A stretch of 64,000 nt of DNA from Pogonophryne albipinna (lineage: Eukaryota; Chordata; Actinopteri; Perciformes; Artedidraconidae). The stretch lies in the NCBI GenBank assembly GCA_028583405.1, contig CM053260.1:26014147-26078146 (forward strand). Reading direction: 5' to 3'. Numbering within the stretch: the first letter of the stretch is position 1; each line of letters starts with the position of its first letter. A program made the translations under genes and the position numbers. The notes beneath the pieces were generated by a model. The model had not been told where the DNA came from. It saw nothing but the letters and a program-made list of their open reading frames with translations, and made no database searches. This document shows positions 1 through 11,205 of the stretch, in pieces.

Positions 1-496
1 AGGATAAAGTGCAGTAGGTCAGGTGCAGCGCTAATACTAATAAAGCCAAAACAGACCATCTAAACAGGCGGGAAAAACCAGACTTGGCACAGAATGACAA
101 TATCTCAAAATAAAACAGAAAAAAAGATAACTACATATGTTAGTCCTGAAAGATATTGCCATATTTTGAACAACCAAACGGTGTTGAAATCGGCAGGAAA
201 GGTACTGACATACAGTGATAGCGAGTTTTAATGGAGAAATGTTACGATGCGTGTATACGTTTATTTAAGTAAAAAGCAATATTGGGATAAGGTTAGTTAT
301 CGTTTTCTTGATTGGTTCAAATGATCTTGTTCAATGTAGATTTTGGCAAGAAATGTAAAGGAAATATGTCAACTAGCATGCTACCTCCAAGAGAACAACT
401 GCGCTGCCTTTTTAAATGTATTTCTTTGCATGCAAGTGATGGACATAAATGGTATAAGGTAATGTCCTGTACTGACAAGGTTTGGTACGAATAACA
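1..496. other. upstream non-coding DNA, nothing recognised
   Basis: AT-rich sequence with no ORF of recognisable content, no tRNA-like fold and no clear repeat boundary. Open frames here are short and show no protein-family motif. Confidence 0.5.
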
Positions 497-1053
497 CAGT
501 GATTCTCAAACTTTTTTCAATAATGTACCCCCTTTGAAAAAGAATTCAGCCAAGTACCCCCTGATCAGCACAAAAACTATTTGTTAGGGAAGAAATGCCT
601 ATATAAAGAGGTACAGCACAGCGCTGCACCATCAGTGTCTGATTTATTAAAACAACAACTTTGTAACTGAGAAACACTTGAATGCTACCTTTCAAATGTT
701 TACAATCCATCACTAAATTCATGGCAAACCAATTTTAACATCATAACACTAAGACGACATTAGTTGCATTGAACTGCTCTTTTTAATAAGTTGTACAATG
801 TAGTGAGAAACATGGGTTTGTGCTTCACTGAGGATCTTTGTCATTCTGACAGGGAGGCAAACTGCAGTTATTACACTTAGTGTTTTGAAATATGTGTAAC
901 TCTGTTAATATAAAACCCACACTGCTCAAACTTCCTTACTTTTCCTAAACATATATATTTTTTTTTCATTAACATATAAATAAATCTCACGTACCCCCTG
1001 CAGTACTCCAACGTACCCCTAGGGGTCCGCGTACCCCCATTTGAGAACCACTG
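497..1053. mobile_element. hAT-like non-autonomous DNA transposon (MITE)
   Basis: The left end reads CAGTGATTCTCAAAC and the right end reads TTTGAGAACCACTG, so the two ends are inverted copies of about 14 bp. CAGTG...CACTG ends are typical of hAT elements. Runs of GTACCCC occur near both ends (about 525-560 and 990-1040), forming subterminal repeats. There is no transposase. The 8-bp flanks (489-496 and 1054-1061) do not match, so the target duplication has decayed or the borders are slightly off. Confidence 0.7.
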
Positions 1054-3177
1054 CTCTAATAGTTATGTTTGTAAAATAGAAAAAAGTGGGTCCCATTGTG
1101 GTTCGATAGCAGCAGCTATACACAACTTGTTACAAAGGGACAGCTGCATTGATTAACATATAAGTGCACCTGCTCCATCTGACAGGTACTGCATGTGACA
1201 GACGAATGAAAACAACAGCGGAGATGTCTCCTTTGAAGACTGTAATGTATGCTTTACAATCGTACAGTACAGCATAACATGACAGCATTTCTTGATTTAG
1301 ATTCTGGCCACTCTCTGAATGTAAATCTGGAATTATGCCCGACACACATTCTTTAATTACGTATATCCCCCAAAGCAACAGTGTTGTATGAACTTGCTGT
1401 CTGTACAGTGGGTGTGTTAACATTGTTCATTAACTGTGATAGAGAGCTTGTGATAAGGATACTGAGAAACCTCTGAATGCATAAATCTATCACCACATCT
1501 CTGCTGTATCAGAAACGAGAAAGAAAACTGTCAAAATGAACTTCATTTGTCTAGAGGAGGTTGGTGTTTATGCAGTTTATGCAAGCAGGGTTCATATGTC
1601 ACGTATCTGCAGGCCAGAGGGCAGATTATGAGGATAATGTTGCTGTCTCTTACAGCTCCAGGTACAAACTAACTGACATGGTTTCTCGTGGGTGGTTTTT
1701 TCCTTCAAGCAGCATTTCCCTTGAGTAGAACATTTTTGTAAAGATGAATAAATGTAACAACATACGTATTAAGATTGACACCTCAGCCAAATAATATAGA
1801 GGCTCTCTGAAATATAACTTTAGCAACTAACACTGACTGTATTCACAGACTAAAGTAGTGGCTTCCGTCACTTCATGCGATTTTGTACTTAAAATGTCAT
1901 AATTCTCAGAAACATATTGGGCTTTTCTGGGTCACTCCATTAAATGGGTAATAGATTCCTGACCAGCAAATATATGATTGGTCCTGGAAGCAATCCATTT
2001 GAGATAAAAAGGCCTGATGCAACACATTTGGATTTTTTTGGAGGCCTGGAATTTGAAAGCATGAATTATTCATTTGTGCCCCTCTAATGAATGTGAAAAG
2101 AGTTTCCCTATCATTCATAATCTGTGCAGCTGCTGTAATGTGACTCTCTAGCTGTGGGCACTTAGTGGGGTTTCCAACCGGCCAGGTGATACATGAGCAC
2201 GGAGAGAAAGGGTGGAAATGAAATGTTCAGAGCATGCAGAGATAGAGAAAACCTAGAACTTATCTCATACTATTCCAGGATCCTTTTACAAATATAACAT
2301 CGAAGGCAATAAAAAAGATCGAGTTATTGAGACGTTCTGCTCAATCTTCAAAAATGAGATTGAGCTCAGATACAGGAAATATATATGATTGTATGAAGGG
2401 AATGCAGAGCTGTAGAATAATAACCTGCTGGACACGAGGAAGGACATGGATGAATGATGACATGAGTAATGCATCTTGATAAATGTTCTGAAGTTGTGCT
2501 AAATCAATTTATATCGCCTTAAAGCATAGTAAAGCCCGCCTTCAGACACAAATATATGATATATTTTCGCTGAGACATTGAAAAAGTAATGTGAATTTTC
2601 ATTGATGTATCACTTTTTATAAGGGTATCTTTGTTCTTGTCTGGACCGCCATGTTGTACTCTCGGCCTTCTACTTGTTCAGAGCAAGCTCCTGTTTTGAA
2701 TAATAAAAGGCATAACTTCCTCAGACAGTCTTTTTCCTGCCAGTTCAAGCAGACCGCATGTCAACACGTCTTTTTGTTGTGTCTCGTCAAATGTGTTAGT
2801 TATGTTCATGCATTTTGTCTGTCATTTCCTTTTTTATTTTGTATTTACCTCTTGTCTTTCATTTCAGGCCCTGTTTTCTTCCTTCCTTGTTTTTCCCGCC
2901 ATCATCAGCGTCTGCCCCGCCCCTGATTGTTTCCACCTGTTCCCACTCACCTCATGTTTACATAGTCCTGTCTCTCCCCTGTCCTGTGTCAGTTCGTCTT
3001 GTTTGTTTCCCCGAATGATCGTGCCAAGCCTCAGCTCAGAAAGGATTGCTTTCTCTCATGTCAGGTTATGTTATTTTGTTGATTTGTGTAGGCTTACGTT
3101 TTTTATTAAGTTCTCCTTTTGTTATGCCTAGTTTTTTCCTCCTTGTGAGCGCTTTTTGTTTATTCCAGCACCTACTC
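1054..3177. other. non-coding DNA; right part probably an older repeat
   Basis: No gene is recognised. The stretch from about 2640 to 3177 is pyrimidine-rich on the + strand and gives three overlapping open frames in different phases (2651-2926, 2793-3131, 2815-3018). Overlap of that kind reflects composition, not coding. The same unit seems to continue after the SINE at 3185-3376, so the SINE probably landed in an older dispersed repeat. Confidence 0.4.
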
Positions 3178-3184
3178 TGTTAAG

Positions 3185-3376
3185 GGGGCGTGTGGTGCAG
3201 TGGGTTGAGCGTTGGTGTTGGGTTCAGGGGGTCACAGGTTCAAAGCCCACTGCAGTCAGCATGTCATTGTGTCCCTGAGACACTTCACCCCAAATTGCTC
3301 CTGTGGGGATTGCCCACAGTATTGAGTATGTAAGTCGCTTTGGATAAAAGCGTCTAACAAGTGACATGTAATGTAA
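3185..3376 (+). mobile_element. tRNA-derived SINE, copy 1
   Basis: The 5' part has a tRNA-like A box (TGGTGCAGTGG) and a B box (GGTTCAAAGCC). The 3' part ends in the fish LINE-type tail GTCGCTTTGGATAAAAGCG followed by short TGTAA repeats. TGTTAAG directly precedes it (3178-3184) and follows it (3377-3383), which looks like a target duplication. A near-identical copy is at 39147-39343. Confidence 0.85.
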
Positions 3377-3383
3377 TGTTAAG

Positions 3384-4640
3384 AGGGATTTCTCTGGGTC
3401 GTGCATTTGGGTTCGTCAGTTTGTGTCGAGGTCTTGACACTTTTGTTGGACTCAACTTTATGTTACATCTCTTTGATAATGATGATTTTTGTGACTCAGA
3501 TTGATTGAAAGACTTACTTATTTTATTATGTTATTACATTTTCAGTTTCAATGAGGATGGTTGATGTGTTCATTCATGTGGAATAGCGACATCGGCAAAA
3601 TCTGGGGATTCAAAATGTTAAATTAAATTAATACTGTACATTGGGCTGTATTTTAATGAATGGTAGTTTGATATAGACTCCTAACTAACAGTATATAGCT
3701 TCCTCAAACAAGCAGCTATATTCAGAGGTTTACCTTTCATGATCATCTTAGTGGTATTGTTTTCCATAGGATATAATTAAAGCATATGTTGCCACCGTCA
3801 TCCAGAAAGTTCTGTTTCATGTGTTTTCGTCTTGTCATCTCATCTCTCTGTAGTCCCTGACAGCCACAAAGACTAACGAAGCAAGAAGGGTCCCCAACCA
3901 GAAAAAAGGGTAATTAGTGTTATCGATCACTTTTTAATTATCAGCATGGAAACTCTTGAAAGTGAAATGTATCTATTGACTATTTCAACCCTCATAATCA
4001 CAAATTAAAACTTGCTTAATTTGTCTAGCAAATACATTTATATGGGAAGAAAAAAGTAATCGCAACAACATCAAGCCAAGTAATAAACTCAACAATACTA
4101 CCAATAGAGCCAATGGCAGGCGCCATAATTGGACGTTATTGGCCTATACTAGGGTAGAGTATTTGAGTTTTAAGAGTTAAGACCCTTTTAACTGAGATGT
4201 CTAAACGTCAGCAAAAAACCCTACAGGTTCAAAATGTTTGCACTTGAGGTGTTCCAGCGCTGCCATAATTTCCTGTCCAACTGTTTCCAATGTTAACATC
4301 CACTCTAGTAACTTCGTCAATTGTCATGTGTCCAAAACATATTTTTTATTAAAACAAATAATGACTTTTATTTGTGGATAGGTCTATCTTTAAAACAGAA
4401 ATACCCTAAAGGGGACTAAAATGCAGTGATGCTCCTCACAGCAAAGAACAACAACTGTTTAAAATGTTTCTTTCCAAGTTGTTAGCAAGAATTGTAATGA
4501 GCGGTCAAAAGGCCTACCTGCTTGCAGGTTGAGGATGGTGGACTGAAGCTAGACTAAAAGGTATAGACTAAAATGTTTTTAACGACTAAAAGAGGTTGTC
4601 AAAAAATTCCAGCGGGTTAAAGAGTTGGGTGGTAATTCTT
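3384..4640. other. non-coding DNA
   Basis: AT-rich DNA with no recognised gene. 3384-3440 looks like the continuation of the repeat interrupted by the SINE. I see nothing else to name. Confidence 0.4.
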
Positions 4641-4778
4641 GATGGTTTTGTCACTGTGACTATGTACTTTATATATTGTCATGTGATTAATTTTGTTTCT
4701 ACTTTACTTGTTTGTAAAGTGCTTTGAGCACCAGGAAAAGCACTATATCAATGTAATTTATTATTATTTAAATGTTTG
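4641..4778 (+). repeat. LINE 3' tail fragment
   Basis: The segment GTAAAGTGCTTTGAGCACC followed by AAAAGCACTATATCAATG and ending in a TTATTATTATTT run is the usual 3' end of several teleost non-LTR retrotransposons. Only the 3' end is present, as expected from 5' truncation at insertion. Confidence 0.6.
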
Positions 4779-4790
4779 GCTTTAAAGACA

Positions 4791-5616
4791 TTAAAGGTCC
4801 CATGTCATGCTTTTCCGGTTAGTACCCGTCCCCTTGTGTGTTATGAAGGTTTGAATGCATGTAAATGGTGTGCAGAGTCAAACCCCTCAAAGTACACCCT
4901 GTAGCGAGTAAAACTCTAACACAGAAAATACCTCCCCAAAACGCCTCGTTGGAGATACGTCACTGTCCATTTGATTCTTCCGGGTACATCATGATGTCAT
5001 GTCGTCCCCGGAACGAAATGGACCAATCCGTGGAGCCGTTACGTTACGTCCGCGGAGCCGTTACGTTAAGCCCCCGCTGATTGGTCCAAATTGACCAATC
5101 CACGGACTTCCTCACACACTCAGTGCAAGCAGCTCTGCTGATCTCTCCTCCCTGGCTGCAGGCTGATAACAGACAGTTGGGATCGCGGCAAAATTCTCTC
5201 TGCAGACCCATTCTCACAGCGTTTATCAACCTTTTTCTTACTCAATATCAAGCCACACTTATTGTTTTTACTTCGGCTGTGACTCTGTGTGTGCTCAGGG
5301 TGAGTTTGGCTGTGTTTCGCTGTGTATCGCTAAACAAGGAAATCATACCTCCACGGAGATCAGCGCGATTCACAACGTCCCGACTGGTCCCAACCAATCG
5401 GAGCACACTGGGCTCACAGGGAGGGGGGGGGGGGGGCAAGAGCTGCAACGAGCCGTTTAGTGGAGAGAGTGAATACTGCTGAATACACATACTTTACAGA
5501 GATGCTGTATGCGAAACCAATGTGAGTTTGGAAAATTGTACAGTATAATTCTATTCTAGTAGACCTCAACAATGGAATTATGATCAGTGGAAATGGCCAT
5601 GACATGGGACCTTTAA
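4791..5616. mobile_element. TTAA-flanked MITE, family 1
   Basis: The element starts TTAAAGGTCCCATGTCATG and ends CATGACATGGGACCTTTAA, an almost perfect inverted repeat of about 19 bp that includes TTAA at both outer edges. TTAA target sites are used by piggyBac-like and Kolobok-like transposases. The interior has no transposase; open frames at 5081-5482 and on the other strand show no known domain. A G homopolymer lies near 5422-5435. Confidence 0.8.
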
Positions 5617-7755
5617 TAGGCAATTTTTTAAGAACTAAAAAACCAACCATGAAAAATGTTGATGCAATCAAGACAACCTAGTTTCCAGATGGGACCGACT
5701 GGACAGATGAAATATTTCCATCTGAAACTGAAGAATCATCTATTTCTTCAAAGTCTTGTGATGTTTCCACTCCCTAACAAGTTCCCAAAGGACGCTGTTT
5801 GTATCAAGGCTCTATTTTCTTCATCAAGCACAGCTCTTTCATAATACCAAAGATATACTCATTGGTGTAAACATGCCATTTTGCTTTTCACAAGGAAAAG
5901 ACACCCTTTCCTCTGATGTTTACAGTGTAATCATGTGCATATAGAGTGTTTTTATGGCCAGTGTGAGCAGGGCTCTATCCACCTGCAGAATCAATCAGTC
6001 TTTTTGTGATAGCTCGGCTGGAGTCGGTCTTGCTAGAAACCAAATTACACTGAGTAAATGGCCTCTATGGTGCCAGTGCAGACATTCAGGTCATTATGAT
6101 TAGTTTCTGTGTGTTTCTGGAAGAACGGGTTTGAGATGTCTGACTTTTTTCCACCTTATAAATAGAATATCTTGTGGAAGTGCACTTTCATAATCAGAAA
6201 AGTAGCACTAATGTTTGTTGCTACAGTACATTAGATAGTGTTATGGTTTATAGAAGGAGTTGCAGCTGCACTGCACGCTAGCCTTCAGACGGATGAAGGC
6301 AACACCTTGGTTGCTCTGGTTCTTCGAAAGAGACAGCCCTTTTCAATGGGTCACAGCTGCTGACACAATGAAGCCCAATGAAAAGGTTTTGTGCTGGATA
6401 AGAAGCTATGAATCATTATGAAGCCTCCAAATTATTTTCAGAGTGTATAGTAGCCATACTAGCCCATAGAAAGTGTCTAAATTGCGCCCCTTCAGTCGTT
6501 TTCTCTGTAAAATATGGTTTAAATATTGGTTGTAAATGTTGTAGTGTAGCCATTGGATGCTGATGGGATATGACTACAAGCCGCTTGTCGGGATTATCAA
6601 AATCGCAACTTTGCTGGTCCGCCTCCTGACAACTTTAGAGAGTAAAGAGCCTGAAGAACAGTGGAGAAGATGGGTATCACATGAAAAACAAAGATCATCT
6701 ATGCGTCCATTCAACTCACCGATTTGTATACGTTCGTTCACCGACCCTGGTATCCTGAGGAACATTATATGTGATCCCAAGGGACAAGCCCCTGGTATGT
6801 TTGGCAAGAAGTCAATCATCCAAAGAGGTTGAATACGAATAGAGTGGTGTTCATGGGCTGGACGGCCAATTTCCAATAAGATTTCATGAACTGTAATCCT
6901 TTGCTTCATCGAGTATTGACTAAATCTTGGATGGCATACCGCCTGATTTACATATGACTTTTCTCTCGTGAACAGAACTCAAGAAGGGGAGAAGCGTGGG
7001 CTTCAATAAATTGTATGAACTGACGGATTAAATGTTGCTGGAAAAATACAATTGATCGACTGATTGTAACTGTTGGGTCTGATTCTTTGTTAGTTGCTTA
7101 TAGCATGTAAATATATAAAATAACGAATATTACAGGATTATAGTGGAAGAATGATAAACTAACTAGACTAATTTATCTCTAAATACTGCTTGAATAATAG
7201 TTGTCGCATTTGGTTGAAGCACAAATTGTTAACTTTTGGCCGCAATTTATTAATTATTGTCCTACATTGTTGTAAAACCAAGCCTTTATCCATTTATCTA
7301 CCCAGTTGTTTACCTGAAGATTATTTTTACATATTTATAACCAAACCTAAATCTGCATTTGCACCAGTGAGAGCTAACCCTAACCCTACTTCATATTGAA
7401 GAAGCAGCCTGAAACATGCTGTGTACTGCAGATTGTGTCCTTCCTGCGCCAGACTAACTAAAGTCAGACTGTTTCATTTCCTATGTCTGTAGGTTAATAC
7501 TACAAGGAATTCATAACAATACTTCCCTCTCTTTCTATCTCTTGTTTTTATTTTTGTAGCTGCCCAAAGGGCTGATTGTGTCTTGGCTCGGGCGCAGAGA
7601 GCGAGCAGACTCCACTTACTCAGAGTACTCAATCAGGGGCAAACATGCTTGACTTTTGGCTCTGTGATTTATTCCATGCTATAAATGACTGCAACTCGGG
7701 CCATTTTTCCAGGTGGAGGAGCTGTGTTAGCATACAGTAATCTCCTTTTATTCAA
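5617..7755. other. non-coding DNA
   Basis: No gene or repeat border recognised. Two open frames overlap on opposite strands at 6557-6832 (+) and 6574-6909 (-). Neither shows a protein motif I know, so I do not call a gene; an old gene fragment cannot be excluded. Confidence 0.4.
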
Positions 7756-8067
7756 AGTGTGTGTGTGTGTGTGTGTCCGTCCTAGCATTACTATACTTAT
7801 GGGGACCTAAATCTGTTTACACAGTCACGTGTGGGGACTCGCCTCCCTTATGGGGACAAAATGGAGGTCCCCATAAGGGGCATCATTCATTTTAGGGTGA
7901 AGACATGGTTAGGGTAAGGGTAAGGTTAAGGGTTAGGGTAAGGGTTAGGGTTAGGGTTAGGGTAAGGGTTAGGCATGTGTTGGTTATGGTTAAGGTTAGG
8001 ATAAGTCTCCAGGAAATGCATGTAAGTCAATGTAATGTCCCCTGAAGTGATGTATACATGGTGTGTG
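7756..8067 (+). repeat. dispersed repeat with telomere-like TTAGGG run, copy 1
   Basis: A short (GT)n tract is followed by a unique-looking body beginning CTAGCATTACTATACTT, a variant TTAGGG/GTAAGG array at about 7908-7972, and a right part ending GATGTATACATG before another GT run. The same layout recurs at 62359-62825 with very high similarity. It is a dispersed repeat family, not a telomere. Confidence 0.8.
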
Positions 8068-8560
8068 TTTTCTCCAAAGCTATTTGTCCATTTGTCGAAT
8101 AATTCATAAATACGATATTATGAAATGAAACCAAGCATTTTTGAAAGAAAGGTTTTTTAATTAAATGCTGTTTCTATGTTTCTATAGAAGCAGGTATCAT
8201 TGAATTTGATTGGTGGACAAAGGTCAAGGTCATCGTGACCTCACTTTTGTATCATATGAAAATTGGATCAGGGAGGAAGGCACTTCAGATTTGTTTAATT
8301 TTCTCTCTCCAATTTGATTTGAACCCCAGTTAATGTGATGAAATGTCCTCGAAATTATTTTATTGTTATTTCTATAGTTTTTACCTGGTACACCACACCC
8401 TTAAACTCCCTCATCAACCTGCAGAGATGTATAAACACAGAAACCAATTGTCATCATTCTTCACCGTATGCACATGAAATTGACAACAAACGGCACTGTT
8501 CGGAGAGCACTGGCAAGGTCTTTTCACCTTCTTTAGAAAAAGAAACAAAATGGAAAATGT
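8068..8560. other. non-coding DNA
   Basis: Unremarkable AT-rich DNA between a dispersed repeat and a hAT element. Nothing recognised. Confidence 0.4.
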
Positions 8561-8790
8561 ACAATTACTAGGGGTGTAACGGTATTTGTCACGGTTCGGC
8601 ACATGCAGTCACACGGCGAATACGCCTTTTTTTTCGAGTGGGAAAAAAGTCTGTCGCTCAGGGCAGTATTACACTATATATAATCCAGGGGGCGGTATTG
8701 CGCCTAAAAGCCAGCCGCCCGTAAATAACAAATGAAGAACAAGAACACAACAAAACGAACACAATACATGAAGAAGAAAAGTTAGTAGCT

Positions 8791-10650
8791 ATGGCGAGTT
8801 CACACAACACACAGGACGCAGGGCCGTATCCAGGATTTCCTAAATACCGAGGTCCAAATATGTTAGGGGGGTTTGGGGGATACCCCCCGAGATTTTGGGG
8901 ATTTTCATGATCTAGTTAGGTGCTTTTTAAGTCCTGTGGGGGGTCACAAAATGGATAATATATTGATTTCAAACCATGTCAGTGGGCTGACAATGTCAGC
9001 ATCAATTATTTTTGAAAGTGTAATGCATAAGAATCAGTTGATTGTTACTATTAATGATCTGGACGCAGAAGAGGCTAAAATGATCACAAAACATTGTCAA
9101 CATTCATTTTCCATGTTTCTCTCCTTTCCATAACCTGCAGCCTCTCTTCCATCTCCTTTAGTCTCTCTGTCTTCTTCCTGTTCATTACTCTCTCTGTCCT
9201 CTACTCTTTCTCTTTGTTCAATCTCTCCCTCGTTGTTCACTTTTTGCTCCTCCTCACTTGTCGCTCCTGCCAGTGAATTAAAAGCAATTCAGCAATTTAG
9301 TTCATTTCACTTGTTTGTTTGCATTCTTTTTTTACTTTAAATCAGTTTTGTTTGATTCTCAAAAGAGAACAAAGATGTAAGCAAATTGTATGTTATTATG
9401 ACATCACAACTGCAATAGATTACATTACATTGCATTTAGCTGACGCTTTTATCCAAAGCGACTTACAATCGACCAGGAAGACACAAACTTGAAGAAAACA
9501 GAATCATATAAGTACATCAGGTTTCATAGAGCCAAACATTTCAAGTGCTACTCAACTGGCTATAGATAAGCCAGTCCTTTATTAGTATATAATGTATGTT
9601 GTTTTACAATTATGCCTATTGTCTATATTGTAAATGAAGACTATTGTTATAGATAGATAGATGGGCTTATTAAGCCTACATTCTTTTGTGTGACTGTACG
9701 TTCCTCCCTGACTTCATCACTTTCTCTCTCTGCCTGTCCTGTCTCTTCCGTACCAAAGCAGAGCTTCGACTGACGTAGTCTTTTCATTATATCTGAGTCA
9801 GTGTAAAAAGAAAACAATACAATGTTATATCTTCAATGTTTTACTCAAATTGAAATGAAAGAAAAGCATTACAACGTTTGTTAAAAGGTAATCCTTCTGA
9901 CATTGGATGAATGTAATTAACTTTAGCTCTCTAGCTAGTTTATTCACGCTATTTAAACCAAAGTATAGCCTAAAGCTGCAAAATAAGTTAGTGTGCATGT
10001 TGTCTGACGTCCACTGACTAACGTAGAGCGTTCACACAGGATCTGCTGCTCATATGATGTCCTGATGAACAGAAACACAGATCTCTAGATACCTCATCAC
10101 TCCTCCCCTGATCCGGTACAAGTCCGAGCTGCGGTGGTTTGTTGATACATGTCGTCTTCTTCTGTTTGCTTTAATCGAGGCTACGTAGTTATGCAGCGCC
10201 CCCATGGTCAGTAAATGGAAGTACTACAAAGAACCCCGTTTAGTGCAATTATTTCACAAGTTTAGTTGTATACACAGCTCGAAAAAAATTACCGAGGTCC
10301 GGACCTTGGTGACCTCAATGGTGGATACGGCCATGCACAGGAGCTAGAAGACCCACCTGCTTCTTTTAAACCAGCTGTGTGGGAACATTTCGGGTTCCCT
10401 GTGGACTACAACAACGATGGGGTGCGAGTTGTGGATCGGACGAGGACGGTGTGTCTGCGTTGTTCGACAGTGGTGCGGTATGCTAGTGGTAACACGTCAA
10501 ACATGCTCAATCACATCCGAGTCAGTCTCAGTCCGCAGCGAGAGGGTTTTCTCGACGGCAGGTGACATAGTTACCGCCAACAGATCTGCCCTCACTGCTG
10601 ACAACGGAGACAAACTCATCTTTTTGAAGAACAACTTGAAAATAGAGTAA
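8791..10650 (+). pseudogene. broken hAT transposase: start, BED zinc finger and C-terminal fragment
   Basis: The N-terminal codons begin at ATG 8791 and run to about 8818, where a nested element intervenes. The frame resumes near 10336-10344 and encodes a BED-type finger: VWEHFGF, then a C-x2-C pair (CLRC), then GNTSNMLNHI. In BED fingers this binds DNA at the transposon ends. The sequence then jumps, with a change of frame near 10515, to SERVFSTAGD and LIFLKNNL, the conserved C-terminal dimerisation region of hAT transposases. The RNase-H-like catalytic domain between these parts is deleted. No function is expected. Confidence 0.85.
8819..10335. mobile_element. nested DNA transposon inside the hAT transposase
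   Basis: The left end CAGGGCCGTATCCAGGATT and the right end GGTGGATACGGCCATG are inverted copies with mismatches. CACAGGAC precedes and CACAGGAG follows the insertion, giving a 7/8 target duplication. The site lies in the first codons of the surrounding hAT transposase. The interior has no recognisable transposase. At about 9422-9472 it holds a reversed LINE-type tail (GACGCTTTTATCCAAAGCG), a further insertion or part of the element. Confidence 0.7.
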
Positions 10651-11205
10651 AGCTTGAGTACCTTTATTTAGGCATAATGGCCTCACACACTCACAAGTTA
10701 ATTACACATGTTAGACATTGCTCCTAAAGGTACAGATTTTATTTTGTTTTATATTTATCATTGTATTTATTTTATATTTTGACATCAGGAGATGTTATAC
10801 AGTTCTGTATTGCCTTTGATTGATTGTGATTGAAACACTTTCTTATTATTTATTTAAATATGTTCAAGACATTCTTTTTAGTTGTACGGCTTATTTAACC
10901 TTTTAGTTTGACATCAGCCATTATAAATAATATGGCCATCTGAGTGTGTGTGTGTGTGTGTGTGTTACTGTGTGTGGTTTGTTTTTAACTGTAATACAGT
11001 TAATGATTCCAAATGTTAGAGTTCCTTATTTTCATACCAAAACTTGCACTACTGTTAAAAATAAATAACAGCAACAAAAATTATGCATTTGGGAGTTTTT
11101 TTTTGCTTTTCCTTGTTGTACCGAACCCGTACCGAACCGTGACCCCCAAACCGAGGTATGAACCGAACCGTGACTTCTGTGAACCGTTACGCCCCTAACA
11201 ATTAC

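Larger units (their letters stand above)
8569..11197 (+). mobile_element. hAT transposon relic (BED-finger type) with perfect 8-bp target duplication
   Basis: The ends are TAGGGGTGTAACGGTA and CCGTTACGCCCCTA, a clear terminal inverted repeat. ACAATTAC occurs directly outside both ends (8561-8568 and 11198-11205), the 8-bp duplication expected of hAT. The interior keeps pieces of a + strand transposase: a start near 8791, a BED zinc finger at about 10344-10520 and a hAT C-terminal dimerisation stretch at about 10520-10650. The catalytic core between them is gone and a second element (8819-10335) interrupts the N terminus, so it cannot mobilise itself. A (TG)n tract lies at about 10943-10964. 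Confidence 0.9.

Noticed and set aside
2651..3131. Three overlapping + strand ORFs
   Set aside because: Different frames of one pyrimidine-rich repeat-like tract; no family motif.
3185..3376. Functional tRNA gene
   Set aside because: A and B boxes are present but no cloverleaf closes, and the LINE-type tail marks it as a SINE.
7908..7972. Telomere end
   Set aside because: The TTAGGG-like run is short, irregular, embedded in a dispersed repeat and followed by normal DNA; the same unit recurs at 62359-62825.
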